A program made the position numbers and the translations under genes. The notes below the pieces were generated by a model. It saw only the letters and a list, made by a program, of their open reading frames with translations. It was not told the origin of the DNA and made no database searches. Below are positions 25,177-39,758 of a stretch of DNA of 64,000 bases, in pieces; positions within the stretch are counted from its first letter, which is position 1, and every line of letters begins with the position of its first letter. The DNA comes from Effusibacillus lacus (lineage in GTDB: Bacteria; Bacillota; Bacilli; Tumebacillales; Effusibacillaceae): assembly GCF_002335525.1 (NCBI RefSeq), contig NZ_BDUF01000024.1, forward strand, positions 1-64,000. The letters are read 5' to 3'.

Positions 25177-26319
25177 ATGGAACCAATTCGGGTGCTTACA
25201 GTGTTTGGAACGCGTCCGGAGGCCATCAAGATGGCTCCGCTCGTGAAAGCGTTGGAACAGGCAGCCCCTGCCATCGACTCGAAAGTCTGTGTAACCGCTC
25301 AACACCGGCAGATGCTGGATCAGGTGCTCGACATTTTTCAGATCAAGCCGGATTATGACCTGGACATAATGGAACCCCGTCAAACCCTGACAGGTATTAC
25401 AGTCAAGGCGCTGAAAGGGTTGGAACAGGTCATAGGGGAGGTCCAGCCGCACATTGTGCTGGTCCATGGGGACACCACCACCACTTTCGTCGCGGCAGTT
25501 GCCGCATTTTACCAGCAGGTTGCCATTGGCCATGTGGAAGCGGGGCTTCGCACCTATGACAAATACTCTCCCTTCCCGGAAGAGATGAACCGTCAACTGA
25601 CAGGCGTGATGGCCGACCTTCACTTCGCTCCCACCAGTGATTCCGCAAGGAACCTGCTGCAGGAGAACAAGAATCCGGATAAGATCTTCGTTACGGGGAA
25701 TACGGCAATTGACGCCATGAAAACTACGGTAAGAGCCGACTACAGACACCCGATCCTTGATCAAGTGGGCCACGGGAAGCGGTTAATCTTCATGACCGCT
25801 CACCGTCGCGAGAATCTGGGGGAGAAGATGGAGAACATCTTCCGGGCGGTCCGGCGCATTGTGGAGGATCATAAAGACGTGGCGCTGGTTTATCCTGTCC
25901 ATCTGAATCCGGCTGTGCAGGAACCGGCACGGGCGATTCTGGGCGGACATCCCCGGGTCCATTTGATCGACCCGCTTGATGTGGTGGATACGCATAATTT
26001 CATGTCCCGGTCGTATCTGATCCTGACCGATTCCGGGGGTATCCAGGAAGAAGCTCCGTCCCTGGGGGTTCCCGTGTTGGTGTTGCGTGACACCACGGAG
26101 CGGCCGGAGGGAATTGCCGCAGGCACGCTTAAGCTTGCGGGAACCGATGAGGACACAATTTACAGATTGGCCTGCGAGCTTCTCAACAACAAAGAGGCCC
26201 ACCGGGTCATGTCGATTGCGGCCAACCCGTATGGGGACGGCTTGGCATCCGATCGCATCGTAAAAGCCATCCTGTACCACTATGGTCGCGGCGAACGTCC
26301 CGACGAGTTTGAAGTTTAA
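25177..26319 (+). CDS. mnaA: UDP-N-acetylglucosamine 2-epimerase (non-hydrolysing)
   Basis: A 380-residue cytoplasmic enzyme that interconverts UDP-GlcNAc and UDP-ManNAc for teichoic acid linkage units and other envelope polymers. Motifs include [43 protein letters not shown] and [31 protein letters not shown] 25177 follows AAGGAGAT. The position between upp and the atp operon is as in B. subtilis, but here a thiolase is inserted before atpI. Confidence 0.96.
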   Translation: MEPIRVLTVFGTRPEAIKMAPLVKALEQAAPAIDSKVCVTAQHRQMLDQVLDIFQIKPDYDLDIMEPRQTLTGITVKALKGLEQVIGEVQPHIVLVHGDTTTTFVAAVAAFYQQVAIGHVEAGLRTYDKYSPFPEEMNRQLTGVMADLHFAPTSDSARNLLQENKNPDKIFVTGNTAIDAMKTTVRADYRHPILDQVGHGKRLIFMTAHRRENLGEKMENIFRAVRRIVEDHKDVALVYPVHLNPAVQEPARAILGGHPRVHLIDPLDVVDTHNFMSRSYLILTDSGGIQEEAPSLGVPVLVLRDTTERPEGIAAGTLKLAGTDEDTIYRLACELLNNKEAHRVMSIAANPYGDGLASDRIVKAILYHYGRGERPDEFEV

Positions 26320-26333
26320 TGATTTTTCGGGGT

Positions 26334-26384
26334 CCCCGCCAAGTACTCGGAGTTATCATCAGAGCTTCACGTCACTTGGTGGGG
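26334..26384. other. Long-looped stem between mnaA and the thiolase gene
   Basis: CCCCGCCAAGT at 26334-26344 pairs with ACTTGGTGGGG at 26374-26384 (one G-T pair) across 29 bases. There is no T tract, so it is not an ordinary terminator. It could be an mRNA structure in the 160-base gap upstream of the thiolase, or an operator. No promoter there is convincing. Confidence 0.4.
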
Positions 26385-26482
26385 TGTGGCGTATAGTGGA
26401 AACAACTGGCAGGCACACTAAACAAGGGCATCCAGAACTACTTTCACATAGAGACAATTCTTTGGGAGAGGTAGGAGAAAAA

Positions 26483-27667
26483 ATGGGGAAAGAAGCAGTA
26501 ATCGTCAGTGCCGTTCGCACGGCCATCGGAAGTTTTCAAGGATCGCTTGCCGGGGTGCCCGCAACCGAGTTGGGAAGCATTGTGCTGAAAGAAGCGCTCG
26601 CCCGGGCCGGTGTCAGCCATGAACAGGTGGATGAGGTCATTCTCGGAAACGTGCTGCAAGCCGGACTTGGCCAGAATCCCGCTCGCCAGGCCTGGGTCAA
26701 AGCGGGGTACCATGAATCGGTTCCGGCGATAACGATCAATAAAGTCTGCGGATCCGGTCTGAAAGCGGTAATGCTGGCGGCGCAGGCGATCAAGGCGGGA
26801 GATGCGGATGTCATCCTTGCCGGTGGCATGGAAAATATGAGCCGCGCACCCTACCTGCTGGAAGGAGCCCGCACCGGGTTCCGGATGGGGGATGCCAAAG
26901 CGGTTGATTCCATGATTCGCGATGGGTTGTGGTGCGCATTCTTTGATTGCCACATGGGAATCACGGCCGAGAACGTGGCGGAGAAATACGGCCTGTCCCG
27001 AGAGGAACAGGATGAATTCGCCGCGTGGAGCCAGCAGAAAGCGGAAGCGGCTGTCAATTCCAACCGGTTCAAGGAAGAGATTGTGCCGGTTGAAATCCCT
27101 GCAAAAAAAGGGGAAACGGTGCTGTTTGACAAAGACGAGTATCCGCGAGCCGGGACCACTGCAGAGGTACTGGCAAAGCTTCGCCCCGCCTTCAAGAAAG
27201 AAGGAACCGTTACAGCGGGGAACGCCTCGGGAATCAACGACGGGGCTGCCGCCCTGCTGGTGATGTCGGCGGACAAAGCAGCCGAGCTGGACGTTAAACC
27301 TCTTGCCCGGATTGCCGCATATGCCTCTGCGGGACTGGATCCGTCGATCATGGGGCTGGGGCCGATTTTTGCGACACGTAAAGTATTGGAAAAAACCGGC
27401 CTGCGAATGGATGAGATCGATCTGATTGAAGCCAACGAGGCTTTTGCCGCTCAGGCCCTTGCGGTTGGAAAAGACCTGGAGATTCCCCGCGAGAAGCTGA
27501 ACGTAAACGGTGGCGCCATCGCTTTGGGTCACCCGATTGGTGCCAGTGGTGCACGTGTTCTGGTGACGCTGTTGCACGAACTGGAGAAACGGGACGGCAA
27601 ACGGGGACTTGCAACCCTTTGCATCGGCGGCGGCCAGGGCGTTTCGATGATAGTGGAAAGAATGTAA
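26483..27667 (+). CDS. Acetyl-CoA C-acetyltransferase (thiolase)
   Basis: A 394-residue thiolase II. Nucleophile Cys89 is in [12 protein letters not shown], the catalytic His in [17 protein letters not shown] and the second Cys in [12 protein letters not shown]. It condenses two acetyl-CoA or cleaves acetoacetyl-CoA. ATG 26483 lies behind GTAGGAGAA; longer frames reach into mnaA and are not conserved. It sits alone between mnaA and atpI. It could complete 3-hydroxybutyrate breakdown with the genes at 7863 and 8759, or serve fatty acid or isoprenoid metabolism. Confidence 0.93.
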   Translation: MGKEAVIVSAVRTAIGSFQGSLAGVPATELGSIVLKEALARAGVSHEQVDEVILGNVLQAGLGQNPARQAWVKAGYHESVPAITINKVCGSGLKAVMLAAQAIKAGDADVILAGGMENMSRAPYLLEGARTGFRMGDAKAVDSMIRDGLWCAFFDCHMGITAENVAEKYGLSREEQDEFAAWSQQKAEAAVNSNRFKEEIVPVEIPAKKGETVLFDKDEYPRAGTTAEVLAKLRPAFKKEGTVTAGNASGINDGAAALLVMSADKAAELDVKPLARIAAYASAGLDPSIMGLGPIFATRKVLEKTGLRMDEIDLIEANEAFAAQALAVGKDLEIPREKLNVNGGAIALGHPIGASGARVLVTLLHELEKRDGKRGLATLCIGGGQGVSMIVERM

Positions 27668-27818
27668 TTTCAACCAACCCCGAGTTTCGGGACCGCTCCC
27701 GGGCCGCCAGGAGGCCGGAGACAATGGTCGTAAAGACAGCGGGTTGGGTAACTTTGACAGAATTGTGAACGATCCGTGAAGCTTGAAATTGCGCCGAAAT
27801 TAAAAGGATTTATTCTCG

Positions 27819-27847
27819 TTGACAATCAAACCTGGCTATTGTACGAT
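27819..27847 (+). promoter_or_regulatory. Sigma-A promoter of the atp operon
   Basis: A perfect -35 TTGACA (27819-27824) is followed after 17 bases by TACGAT (27842-27847), matching the -10 at four of six positions. It lies 69 bases before atpI, the only strong promoter seen in the 248-base gap after the thiolase. Confidence 0.75.
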
Positions 27848-27915
27848 GGTCTAGGTCGATTTCACCACGAGATACACCCGTTTTACCTAGTGAAACACCA
27901 GGAGCCGTTGAGTGT

Positions 27916-28308
27916 ATGGAAGATGCAAAGAAATATGTGCAAAGAACGGTCAGATACACAATCCTCTTTACCTTGGTGTGGTTTGTATTATGGGCTCTCG
28001 TGCCTGCCTGGAAGTCGATTGTATCGGGTTTGGCAATAGGATCAGCGGTAAGCGTTTACTTTGCGGTAAGCTTTGCCAGACAAGCCCAGATGGGGGCTGC
28101 AACCGCGGCGAGGGGTGGCAAGAACAAGCCGATCGTCCCGTTTGTGTCGAGGATTGCGGCCATCGCTGTCGCTGTGATGATTGCAAACAAGCTCTCCTAT
28201 CCAAATGTCTACGCGCTGATATTTGCACTGCTTACATATCAGGTTGTCATATTCGTAGACATGTTTGTGAATAGGGGACAACAAAGGATTCCAAACCGGA
28301 AGGGGTGA
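27916..28308 (+). CDS. atpI: ATP synthase accessory protein I
   Basis: A 130-residue membrane protein with about four helices that helps c-ring assembly or Mg2+ handling in F-type ATP synthases. It opens with a charged helix MEDAKKYVQRTVRYTILFTLVWFVL (shown in part: VRYTILFTLVWFVLWALVP) and ends with a basic tail. ATG 27916 has AGGAG rather far upstream (12 bases). Sequence conservation in this family is poor; position before atpB is the main support. Confidence 0.85.
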   Translation: MEDAKKYVQRTVRYTILFTLVWFVLWALVPAWKSIVSGLAIGSAVSVYFAVSFARQAQMGAATAARGGKNKPIVPFVSRIAAIAVAVMIANKLSYPNVYALIFALLTYQVVIFVDMFVNRGQQRIPNRKG

Positions 28309-28312
28309 AATG

Positions 28313-29071
28313 ATGGAGCATTTATTTCCAACGATTGAACTTTTCGGTATACCTGGATTCACTCTGAATCTGACGGTTGCTTTGATGTCGGTGATTGTTT
28401 CGTTGATTGTAATCCTGATTGCGATGGCAGCTGTGCGGCGTATGGATGTTCGACGTCCAAGCGGGATGCAGAACTTCCTGGAAGCTATCATTGATTTCAT
28501 CCGCGGTCTTGCCAAGGATACCGTTGGAGCCAAGCATGCGGATGAGTGGGTGCCGCTCGGTCTGACGTTGTTTATCTGGATTTTCGTTTCCAACCAAATC
28601 GGGTTGATCACGAACGTTACCGCCGAGGCTCATCAAGGACTGGGGATTCATGAAGAAGGACATTACTCGTTCTGGATGTCTCCCACAGCTAACTTCAACG
28701 TGGCGATGGCAATGGGGATCGCGATGGTTCTGTTGAGTCACTTTGTGGGTCTTCGCAGGCCGGGGGAGTATTTTAAACACTGGGTTTCTCCGAATCCGGC
28801 AATGCTGCCGCTGCACTTGGTGGAAGAACTTCCAAAGTTCCTGACTCTCGGCCTCCGTTTGTTTGGCAACATTTTTGCCGGCGAGGTTTTGCTGGCAATT
28901 CTTGTGGGGTTGCCGCTGTCGATGGGCTGGGTGGCCGGTTCTCTCGCTGGCGGAATTCCGATGCTGGTGTGGTTGGGTTACTCAATGTTTGTGGGTACGG
29001 TACAGGCGTTTGTCTTTACTGTATTGACACTTGTCTATATCGGGCAAAAGCTTCCGCATGGCGATCATTAA
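28313..29071 (+). CDS. atpB: ATP synthase F0 subunit a
   Basis: A 252-residue membrane subunit that forms the proton half-channels against the c-ring. The essential Arg is in LTLGLRLFGNIFAGEVLLAI. The C-terminal helix (YSMFVGTVQAFVFTVLTLVYIGQKL) is typical. Two ATGs (28310, 28313) follow AAGGGGTGA; the second is better spaced. No sign of sodium-type ligands is evident, so proton coupling is assumed. Confidence 0.96.
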   Translation: MEHLFPTIELFGIPGFTLNLTVALMSVIVSLIVILIAMAAVRRMDVRRPSGMQNFLEAIIDFIRGLAKDTVGAKHADEWVPLGLTLFIWIFVSNQIGLITNVTAEAHQGLGIHEEGHYSFWMSPTANFNVAMAMGIAMVLLSHFVGLRRPGEYFKHWVSPNPAMLPLHLVEELPKFLTLGLRLFGNIFAGEVLLAILVGLPLSMGWVAGSLAGGIPMLVWLGYSMFVGTVQAFVFTVLTLVYIGQKLPHGDH

Positions 29072-29341
<270 letters not shown>

Positions 29342-29438
29342 TCTGTAACGGGACTCTCTGAGCCTCGTTGGGCGGGACAAGATGAACTTGTACTCGCCAT
29401 TCTTTTGTCCTTGTCCTTTGAGAAAGGAGTGAAAACAG

Positions 29439-29920
29439 GTGGAATTTCAACTTGGAACCATGTTATTTCAATTGATCGTCTTCTTGATCTTGTTCCTCAT
29501 CCTCAGGAAAGTTGCGTTCGGTCCGTTGATGAAGATGATGAACGACCGTCAGCAATACATCGAAAATCAAATCGCTACGGCAGAGCAGCATCGCCAGGAA
29601 GCCGAAAAGCTGGCAAAGCAGCATCAGGAAGCGATTCAGCAAGCTAAGAAAGAGGCTTCTGAGATGATGGAAAACGCCCGTCGTACCGGTGAAAAACAAG
29701 CGGCTGATATCCTCGCCGCCGCTGAAGCGGAAGCCAAGCGGATCAAGGATGAAGCTGTTGCTGACATCAATCGCGAAAAAGAGTTGGCAATTGCCCAATT
29801 GCAAGAACAAGTGGCGGAACTGTCCGTTCTTCTTGCGGGCAAGATCATAGGCAAAGAAGTGGATGCTGCAAAGCACAAGTCCCTTTTTGACGAAGCGGTT
29901 AAGGAGATGGAGGAACGCGT

Positions 29921-29927
<7 letters not shown>
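29439..29927 (+). CDS. atpF: ATP synthase F0 subunit b
   Basis: A 162-residue stator subunit. A single N-terminal membrane helix (residues about 8-27) precedes a long charged coiled coil rich in Ala, Glu, Lys and Gln. GTG 29439 follows AAAGGAGTG. The stop overlaps the atpH start (ATGCTAG). Confidence 0.96.
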
Positions 29928-31992
<2,065 letters not shown>

Positions 31993-32064
31993 GAACCGAC
32001 GGTGGCCCCACCCTCTCCATGATGTTGGAGCCCATGCAAGTCACTCAAAAGGTGGTGAAACGAG

Positions 32065-34354
<2,290 letters not shown>

Positions 34355-34382
34355 GTCTGTCTGACCGTAGGAGGGAATCGAT

Positions 34383-34799
34383 ATGAAGACCGTTCCGCTT
34401 GAAATCGTTACGCCTGAGCGAATCGTGTTCAGCGATGACGTTCAGATGGTGATTGCGCGCGGCGGCGCCGGAGATGTAGGTATTCTTCCCGGTCACACGC
34501 CGCTGGTCACCACGTTGAAGATCTCGGCTGTACGACTGAAATTGAAAGACGGAAGCGAACAGCACGTTGCAGTTACCGGCGGATTCCTGGAAGTGAAACC
34601 GCAGAAGGTGACCATCCTGGCAGAAGCTGCCGAACTGCCTGAAGAAATCGACATTGACAGGGCGGAGCGTGCCCGTGAACGAGCGGAAGCACGCTTGGCT
34701 GCAAGTGGTCAGGAGAATCTCGATTTCCGCCGTGCGGAGCTTGCTCTGCAACGAGCTGTCAACCGTCTGCAAGTTGCAAAAGGCAAGGACCGGAGATAA
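34383..34799 (+). CDS. atpC: ATP synthase F1 subunit epsilon
   Basis: A 138-residue subunit that links gamma to the c-ring and regulates ATP hydrolysis. The N-terminal beta-sandwich contains [16 protein letters not shown] and GGFLEV; the C-terminal helices ([16 protein letters not shown]) follow. ATG 34383 is behind AGGAGGG. It ends the operon and is followed at once by a terminator. Confidence 0.96.
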   Translation: MKTVPLEIVTPERIVFSDDVQMVIARGGAGDVGILPGHTPLVTTLKISAVRLKLKDGSEQHVAVTGGFLEVKPQKVTILAEAAELPEEIDIDRAERARERAEARLAASGQENLDFRRAELALQRAVNRLQVAKGKDRR

Positions 34800-34804
34800 C
34801 CGGA

Positions 34805-34837
34805 GAGCCCACCCGCATGCGGCGAGGTGGGCTTTTT
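34805..34837 (+). terminator. Terminator of the atp operon
   Basis: GCCCACC pairs with GGTGGGC across a 12-base loop, and TTTTT follows. It lies five bases after the atpC stop. Confidence 0.9.
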
Positions 34838-34872
34838 CCCGTGATTTTTGTCATTCCCGTGAACACTTAATA

Positions 34873-34881
34873 TGCTATAAT
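34873..34881 (+). promoter_or_regulatory. Extended -10 promoter of the nuo operon
   Basis: TGC directly precedes a perfect TATAAT (34876-34881), giving an extended -10 about 44 bases before the nuoA start. No -35 at standard spacing is evident. Confidence 0.65.
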
Positions 34882-34924
34882 AGATACGTTGTGTGAAAAC
34901 TTTCTCATAATGGAGGAGTGCCTC

Positions 34925-35293
34925 GTGTTTGAATACTGGAACAGTTATTTATTTGTAACCTTGTTCCTGCTGTTGGGCATCATACTCCCCGTTGGCTCGC
35001 TTATGGTACTCGGGCCTCTTTTGCGTCCGAACAAACCGACCGCCAACAAGCTGACCACTTATGAAAGCGGTCTCGAGCCCTTCGGAGAAGCGCAAGTACG
35101 TTACAACATCCGGTATTACCTGTTTGCGCTGCTGTTCGTGGTATTTGATGTGGAAATCCTGTTTTTGTATCCGTGGGCGATTTCTTTCATGGATCTGGGG
35201 CTGTTCGGCCTGATTGAAGTGTTGATCTTCATCGGACTTCTGGTGATTGGCCTTGCCTACGCTTGGAAAAAGAAGGTGCTGGAATGGACGTAA
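34925..35293 (+). CDS. nuoA: NADH-quinone oxidoreductase subunit A
   Basis: A 122-residue three-helix membrane subunit of complex I. The conserved loop is [24 protein letters not shown] (key part YESGLEPFG), and helix II has [14 protein letters not shown] 34925 follows GGAGGAG at six bases. First gene of the 11-gene operon; its last 10 bases overlap nuoB. Confidence 0.95.
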   Translation: MFEYWNSYLFVTLFLLLGIILPVGSLMVLGPLLRPNKPTANKLTTYESGLEPFGEAQVRYNIRYYLFALLFVVFDVEILFLYPWAISFMDLGLFGLIEVLIFIGLLVIGLAYAWKKKVLEWT

Positions 35294-35832
35294 TCAAAGG
35301 GTATAGCCAACAACCCCGGGTAGAATTTGAAGGTTTTACGTCTGAAGAATCGATGGAACTCCAACAAGCCGGCGTTTTTGTCGGGGCGTTGGAACAGATA
35401 AAAGCATGGGCGCGCAGCAACTCCTTATGGCCAATGACATTTGGACTGGCCTGCTGCGCCATTGAGATGATGGGGACAGGGGCATCCCACTATGACCTGG
35501 ACCGGTTTGGCATCATCTTCCGTGCTTCGCCAAGACAGTCGGACTGCATGATCGTGTCCGGTACGGTTACGAAAAAAATGGCCCCGCTGATCAAGCGTCT
35601 TTATGATCAGATGCCGGAACCGAAGTGGGTGGTGGCCATGGGATCCTGCGCAACCGCAGGCGGTCCCTACGTTCGCTCCTATTCGGTTGTCAAAGGTGTG
35701 GACCAGTTTGTTCCGGTGGACGTTTACATTCCCGGATGTCCTCCCTCTCCTCCCGCATTGATCTATGGATTGAACAAGCTCCAGGAAAAAATCCGGCTGG
35801 AGGCTAAAGGAAAGAAGGTGCCTCGTACGTGA
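35284..35832 (+). CDS. nuoB: NADH-quinone oxidoreductase subunit B
   Basis: A 182-residue subunit holding the terminal Fe-S cluster N2. Cysteine ligands are visible in [19 protein letters not shown] and [13 protein letters not shown] 35284 lies within the nuoA end and follows AAGAAGGTG. It docks the peripheral arm to the quinone site together with NuoD. Confidence 0.96.
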   Translation: MDVIKGYSQQPRVEFEGFTSEESMELQQAGVFVGALEQIKAWARSNSLWPMTFGLACCAIEMMGTGASHYDLDRFGIIFRASPRQSDCMIVSGTVTKKMAPLIKRLYDQMPEPKWVVAMGSCATAGGPYVRSYSVVKGVDQFVPVDVYIPGCPPSPPALIYGLNKLQEKIRLEAKGKKVPRT

Positions 35833-36629
35833 CGGAAGAGAACAAAGTGAACGGGGAATCGGAACAACTGGCTCCTGCGGAAGCGGACCCCAAAAAACAG
35901 GAGTCGCCGAAGCCTGAGGATCAAATAGCGGAGAAGCTGCCGCCCGAGCAAGCCGTCGGTGCGGCTGAACCGGCGGAACAGGCGCAGGCGTCCGGCGTTA
36001 AGGAGCCGGGAAAGCAGGCAGAAGAGGGGAAAACCGAAGCGGCGAAACCGGCAGCTTCGGTTGTGAAGCCGGCTGCCGCGAAGCCTGTGGCTGACAAGCC
36101 TGCAGCGGCCGCAGCAGCCAAGGCAGAGCCGGCGGAAGAAAAGCCGGATCCGAAGAAGGAAGAGGCGCAGAAGGTCCTCGACAAGTTCCGTCAACTGATC
36201 GCAGGGAAGTTCGGGGAAGAGGTTCTGGAAGAGGCAGTCCTCGCCAAGTACCAGCCGACCTATGTGATCAAGCGGGAACACTGGCGGACGGTGGTCGAAT
36301 TTTTACGGGATGATTCCCAATTGCTGTTTGATTATCCGGAAGCGATGGCGGGAACCGATTATCCCGACAAAGGCTATATTGAGGTTGTCCTGTATCTGTA
36401 TTCGATGAAGCACGGGTATTTCATTACCGTGAAGACCCGGACTCCCCGCGACAACGCGGAAGTTCCTTCCCTCACCCCGGTCTACAACGGCGTGAATTGG
36501 GAAGAGCGCGAGATCTACGATCTGTTGGGCGTGAACTTCACCGGTCATCCGGATCTCCGCAGAATCATGATGCCTGAAGATTATGAGGGCTATCCATTGC
36601 GCAAAGATTTCAGCCCGTGGAAGGAGTAG
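35829..36629 (+). CDS. nuoC: NADH-quinone oxidoreductase subunit C with long Ala/Pro/Lys/Glu extension
   Basis: A 266-residue protein. Residues 1 to about 110 are low-complexity (Ala, Pro, Glu, Lys) with no predicted fold. From about residue 112 it is a normal NuoC 30-kDa domain, with [21 protein letters not shown] and [13 protein letters not shown] near the end. GTG 35829 overlaps the nuoB stop. The extension has the same codon style as the rest, so it is not an assembly error. It could be a flexible tether or a binding site for an electron donor protein. Confidence 0.93.
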   Translation: MTEENKVNGESEQLAPAEADPKKQESPKPEDQIAEKLPPEQAVGAAEPAEQAQASGVKEPGKQAEEGKTEAAKPAASVVKPAAAKPVADKPAAAAAAKAEPAEEKPDPKKEEAQKVLDKFRQLIAGKFGEEVLEEAVLAKYQPTYVIKREHWRTVVEFLRDDSQLLFDYPEAMAGTDYPDKGYIEVVLYLYSMKHGYFITVKTRTPRDNAEVPSLTPVYNGVNWEEREIYDLLGVNFTGHPDLRRIMMPEDYEGYPLRKDFSPWKE

Positions 36630-36635
36630 AGGGAG

Positions 36636-37739
36636 ATGGCAGAAATTCGCACGGAAGAGATGCTCTTGAACGTAGGCCCTCAACATCCGTCTACCCACGG
36701 AGTGTTTCGAGTTGTTGTAAAGATTGATGGAGAGATGATCACCGAAGCGACTCCCGTGATTGGGTACCTGCATCGCGGAACGGAAAAGTTGGCGGAAGAC
36801 CTGCAGTATCAACAGATTATCCCGTACTTCGACCGTCTGGATTATCTTGCAGCCATGCTGAACAACCATGCGATCGTGAATTCGGTAGAGAAAGCCATGG
36901 ATGTGCAGGTTCCCGAGCGGGCTGAATATCTGCGGGTAATCGTTGCCGAACTGAACCGGGTGGCATCCCATCTGTTGTTTCTTGGGGCTTACCTGTTGGA
37001 CTTGGGTGCCATGAGTCCCTTCCTGTATGCGTTTCAGGAACGGGAGACCATTTGCGAGTTTTTTAACAAAATTTGCGGCGCGCGGCTTACCTACAACTAT
37101 ATGCGTGTTGGCGGAGTCAAATATGATGCTCCGGAAGGATGGCTCGACGAGATTCGCGCTTATATTCCGCACTTCCGGGAGAAGCTGAAGTTGTATCATG
37201 ACCTTGTCACAGGCAATGAGATCTTCCTGAGCCGCGTGAAAGGGGTCGGCGTGTATGATGCGGAGACAGCCATCAATTACGGACTGTCCGGCATTAATCT
37301 TCGTTGTACCGGATTCAAATGGGATCTCCGCAAGAACAAACCGTACTCCATTTACGACCGGTTCGATTTTGAGGTGCCGGTGGGCAGCAACGGCGACTGC
37401 TTCGACCGTTACATGTGCCATATGCTGGAGATGGAAGAATCCATCAAGATTGTGGAACAGGCGCTGGAGCAGATTCCTGAAGGGCCTGTCATGGGCAAAG
37501 TGCCGAAGATTCTGCGTGTGCCTGCAGGTGAGTACTATGCGGGAATTGAGGCTGCCAAAGGGGAACTTGGCGTGTATATCGTCTCCGAGGGGAAAGACAA
37601 ACCCTACCGGCTGAAGATTCGTCGCCCGTCCTTCGATAACCTGCAGATCCTGCCGAGCCTGCTCAAAGGGCAAAGCATGTCCAACTTCATTGCCATACTG
37701 GGTGCAACAGACATTGTCCTTGGGGAGGTTGACGCATAA
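36636..37739 (+). CDS. nuoD: NADH-quinone oxidoreductase subunit D
   Basis: A 367-residue quinone-site subunit related to NiFe hydrogenase large subunits. Motifs GPQHPSTHGVFR, GYLHRGTEKL and RVGGV are conserved, and the C-terminus ends DIVLGEVDA, as usual. ATG 36636 is behind AGAGGGAG. It ends in TAATG shared with nuoH. Confidence 0.96.
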   Translation: MAEIRTEEMLLNVGPQHPSTHGVFRVVVKIDGEMITEATPVIGYLHRGTEKLAEDLQYQQIIPYFDRLDYLAAMLNNHAIVNSVEKAMDVQVPERAEYLRVIVAELNRVASHLLFLGAYLLDLGAMSPFLYAFQERETICEFFNKICGARLTYNYMRVGGVKYDAPEGWLDEIRAYIPHFREKLKLYHDLVTGNEIFLSRVKGVGVYDAETAINYGLSGINLRCTGFKWDLRKNKPYSIYDRFDFEVPVGSNGDCFDRYMCHMLEMEESIKIVEQALEQIPEGPVMGKVPKILRVPAGEYYAGIEAAKGELGVYIVSEGKDKPYRLKIRRPSFDNLQILPSLLKGQSMSNFIAILGATDIVLGEVDA

Positions 37740-38731
37740 TGTGGGAGTGGATCAATCAACCTTTCACGCCGCAGACTGCACTCATTATGTTGTTGGGCGG
37801 TATTGCCGTGCTTGGGGTCGTTCTGGGCGTTGTCACTTACACCATCTATTTTGAACGGAAGATCATCGGTTGGATGCAGGGTCGCATCGGCCCGAACCGG
37901 GTGGGTCCCCTGGGATTGTTCCAGTCCTTCGCCGACATCCTGAAGCTTTTAATCAAGGAAGACATCATTCCAGGGAAAGCGGACCGGCTGATGTTCCTGA
38001 TCGCCCCGATGATCACCTATGTGCCGGCTTTCATGGTACTTGCGGTAATTCCTTATACAGCGACCCACCTGTTTACAGCAGAATTGAATGTCGGCATTAT
38101 CTATTACATTGCCCTGTCTGCCCTCTCCATCATCGGTGTAATGTTGGGCGGTTGGGCGTCCAACAACAAATATTCGATTATCGGCGGGCTCCGTTCCGCC
38201 GCCCAGATGATTGCCTATGAGATTCCGCTTGCCATGTCGATGCTGGGCGTGATTCTCATGGCCGGTTCGATGAACATTGTGGAGATTGTCGAAGCACAGG
38301 AGAAATTCCCTTATGTCTGGTATGTGGTTCCGCAGTTCCTCGGTTTCTGCATCTTTATCATTGCCGCAACAGCCGAGCTGAACCGGACTCCCTTTGACTT
38401 GCCGGAAGCGGAATCGGAGCTTGTATCCGGATACTTCACCGAGTACTCCGGTTTCCGGTTCGCCTTCTACATGCTGGCCGAGTACGTGTATATCGTGGCT
38501 ATGGCAGGACTGGCTGCCGCCCTCTTTTTCGGCGGTTGGTCGGGACCGTTGCTTCCCGGCTGGTTGTGGTATGCCATCAAGGCGGGAGCGTTTATCTTCC
38601 TGATGTTCTGGCTGCGGGCTACATTTCCCCGCGTGCGGAACGACCAGCTGATGACCTTCAGCTGGAAAGTCCTGATCCCGTTGTCACTGCTTAACATCAT
38701 TCTCACTGCAGCGATCAAGCTCGCGGTGTAA
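37739..38731 (+). CDS. nuoH: NADH-quinone oxidoreductase subunit H
   Basis: A 330-residue membrane subunit with eight helices that connects the quinone cavity to the proton-pumping arm. Loop motifs ERKIIGWMQGRIGPNRVGP and ELNRTPFDLPEAESELVSGY are diagnostic. It starts on the nuoD stop and is followed by nuoI. Confidence 0.96.
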   Translation: MWEWINQPFTPQTALIMLLGGIAVLGVVLGVVTYTIYFERKIIGWMQGRIGPNRVGPLGLFQSFADILKLLIKEDIIPGKADRLMFLIAPMITYVPAFMVLAVIPYTATHLFTAELNVGIIYYIALSALSIIGVMLGGWASNNKYSIIGGLRSAAQMIAYEIPLAMSMLGVILMAGSMNIVEIVEAQEKFPYVWYVVPQFLGFCIFIIAATAELNRTPFDLPEAESELVSGYFTEYSGFRFAFYMLAEYVYIVAMAGLAAALFFGGWSGPLLPGWLWYAIKAGAFIFLMFWLRATFPRVRNDQLMTFSWKVLIPLSLLNIILTAAIKLAV

Positions 38732-38744
38732 CAGGGGGGATACG

Positions 38745-39224
38745 ATGTTTGGACTGTTTAAAGGGCTGAGCGTAACCATCAGTCAGATCCCCAAGAAAAA
38801 GTACACTCTCATGTACCCGGAAGTGAAGCCGGAATGGCCGGACCGTTTCCGTGGTGTGCACAAGTTTTATCCGGAACTTTGTATTGTCTGCAACCAATGT
38901 GCCCGGATTTGCCCGACAAGCTGCATTTCCCTTTCGGGAAGCCGCGGGGAAGACAAGAAGCTGCACATTGAGACCTACGACATTAACTTTGAGATCTGCA
39001 TCCTGTGCGATCTTTGTACGGAGGTGTGTCCGACGGAGGCGATTCAGATGACCGATACGTTTGAATTGGCCGAGTACAGCCGGGACGCCCTCTACAAAAA
39101 CATCGAGTGGCTGGCGGAAAACGGAAGGCAGCACGATGCGCGCAAGGGTTTGAAGACGGGAGAGACAGACAAAGAGACTACGGAACACAAAGAAGTCGAA
39201 GCCGTGAAAGCAGGTGACAAATAG
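38745..39224 (+). CDS. nuoI: NADH-quinone oxidoreductase subunit I
   Basis: A 159-residue ferredoxin-like subunit carrying two [4Fe-4S] clusters (N6a and N6b). Ligands are CIVCNQCARICPTSC and CILCDLCTEVCPTEA. The last 30 residues are a charged tail rich in Lys and Glu that is longer than in many homologues. ATG 38745 follows AGGGGGGA. It ends one base before nuoJ. Confidence 0.95.
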   Translation: MFGLFKGLSVTISQIPKKKYTLMYPEVKPEWPDRFRGVHKFYPELCIVCNQCARICPTSCISLSGSRGEDKKLHIETYDINFEICILCDLCTEVCPTEAIQMTDTFELAEYSRDALYKNIEWLAENGRQHDARKGLKTGETDKETTEHKEVEAVKAGDK

Positions 39225-39758
39225 ATGGCATTGCCAGTGTTTACCGGTCAAATGATTGCTTTTATCCTCATCAGTTTGCTTGTGATCGGGTCGGCGGTCG
39301 CTATGTTGTTCGCCCGCAAGGTCATCTACATGGCTTTGTTGATCGGCGGCGTGTTTATCGGCGTCGCCGGAATCTACATCCTGCTGGATGCGGATTTTGT
39401 AGGTTTTGCCCAGGTATTGATCTACGCCGGCGCCATCACAATCCTGATGCTGTTTGCGATTATGCTGACCAATCACGGATCGCAAGAACAGACACCTGTG
39501 AATACCCATTCCGTAATGGCCGGACTTGCGGCCGGCGGATTGCTGGCGCTGCTGTATTGGGGGTTTAACTCCGTCGATTGGACCAACTGGCAACAGATCT
39601 CGCCAAAGGATCCGGTGCCGCCCTGGGGGGACAGCTCGGTGAAAGCTGTGGGGGATGCGGTTTACAATGTGTATGCGATCCCTTTTGAGCTGGTTTCCGT
39701 TGTATTGATTGTGGCACTGGTCGGCGCCATCATTCTGGCGCGGAAGGGGGAGGAATAA
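39225..39758 (+). CDS. nuoJ: NADH-quinone oxidoreductase subunit J
   Basis: A 177-residue membrane subunit with five helices. Conserved part is [25 protein letters not shown] (key part [18 protein letters not shown]). It begins immediately after the nuoI stop and overlaps the nuoK start. Confidence 0.94.
   Translation: MALPVFTGQMIAFILISLLVIGSAVAMLFARKVIYMALLIGGVFIGVAGIYILLDADFVGFAQVLIYAGAITILMLFAIMLTNHGSQEQTPVNTHSVMAGLAAGGLLALLYWGFNSVDWTNWQQISPKDPVPPWGDSSVKAVGDAVYNVYAIPFELVSVVLIVALVGAIILARKGEE

Noticed and set aside
26444-27724. Long reverse-strand open frame across the thiolase gene
   Set aside because: Shadow of the GC-rich thiolase codons; no domain and no start signal.
36303-37673. Open frame of about 456 codons on the reverse strand within nuoC and nuoD
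   Set aside because: It lies opposite conserved complex I genes and shows no recognisable domain or start signal.
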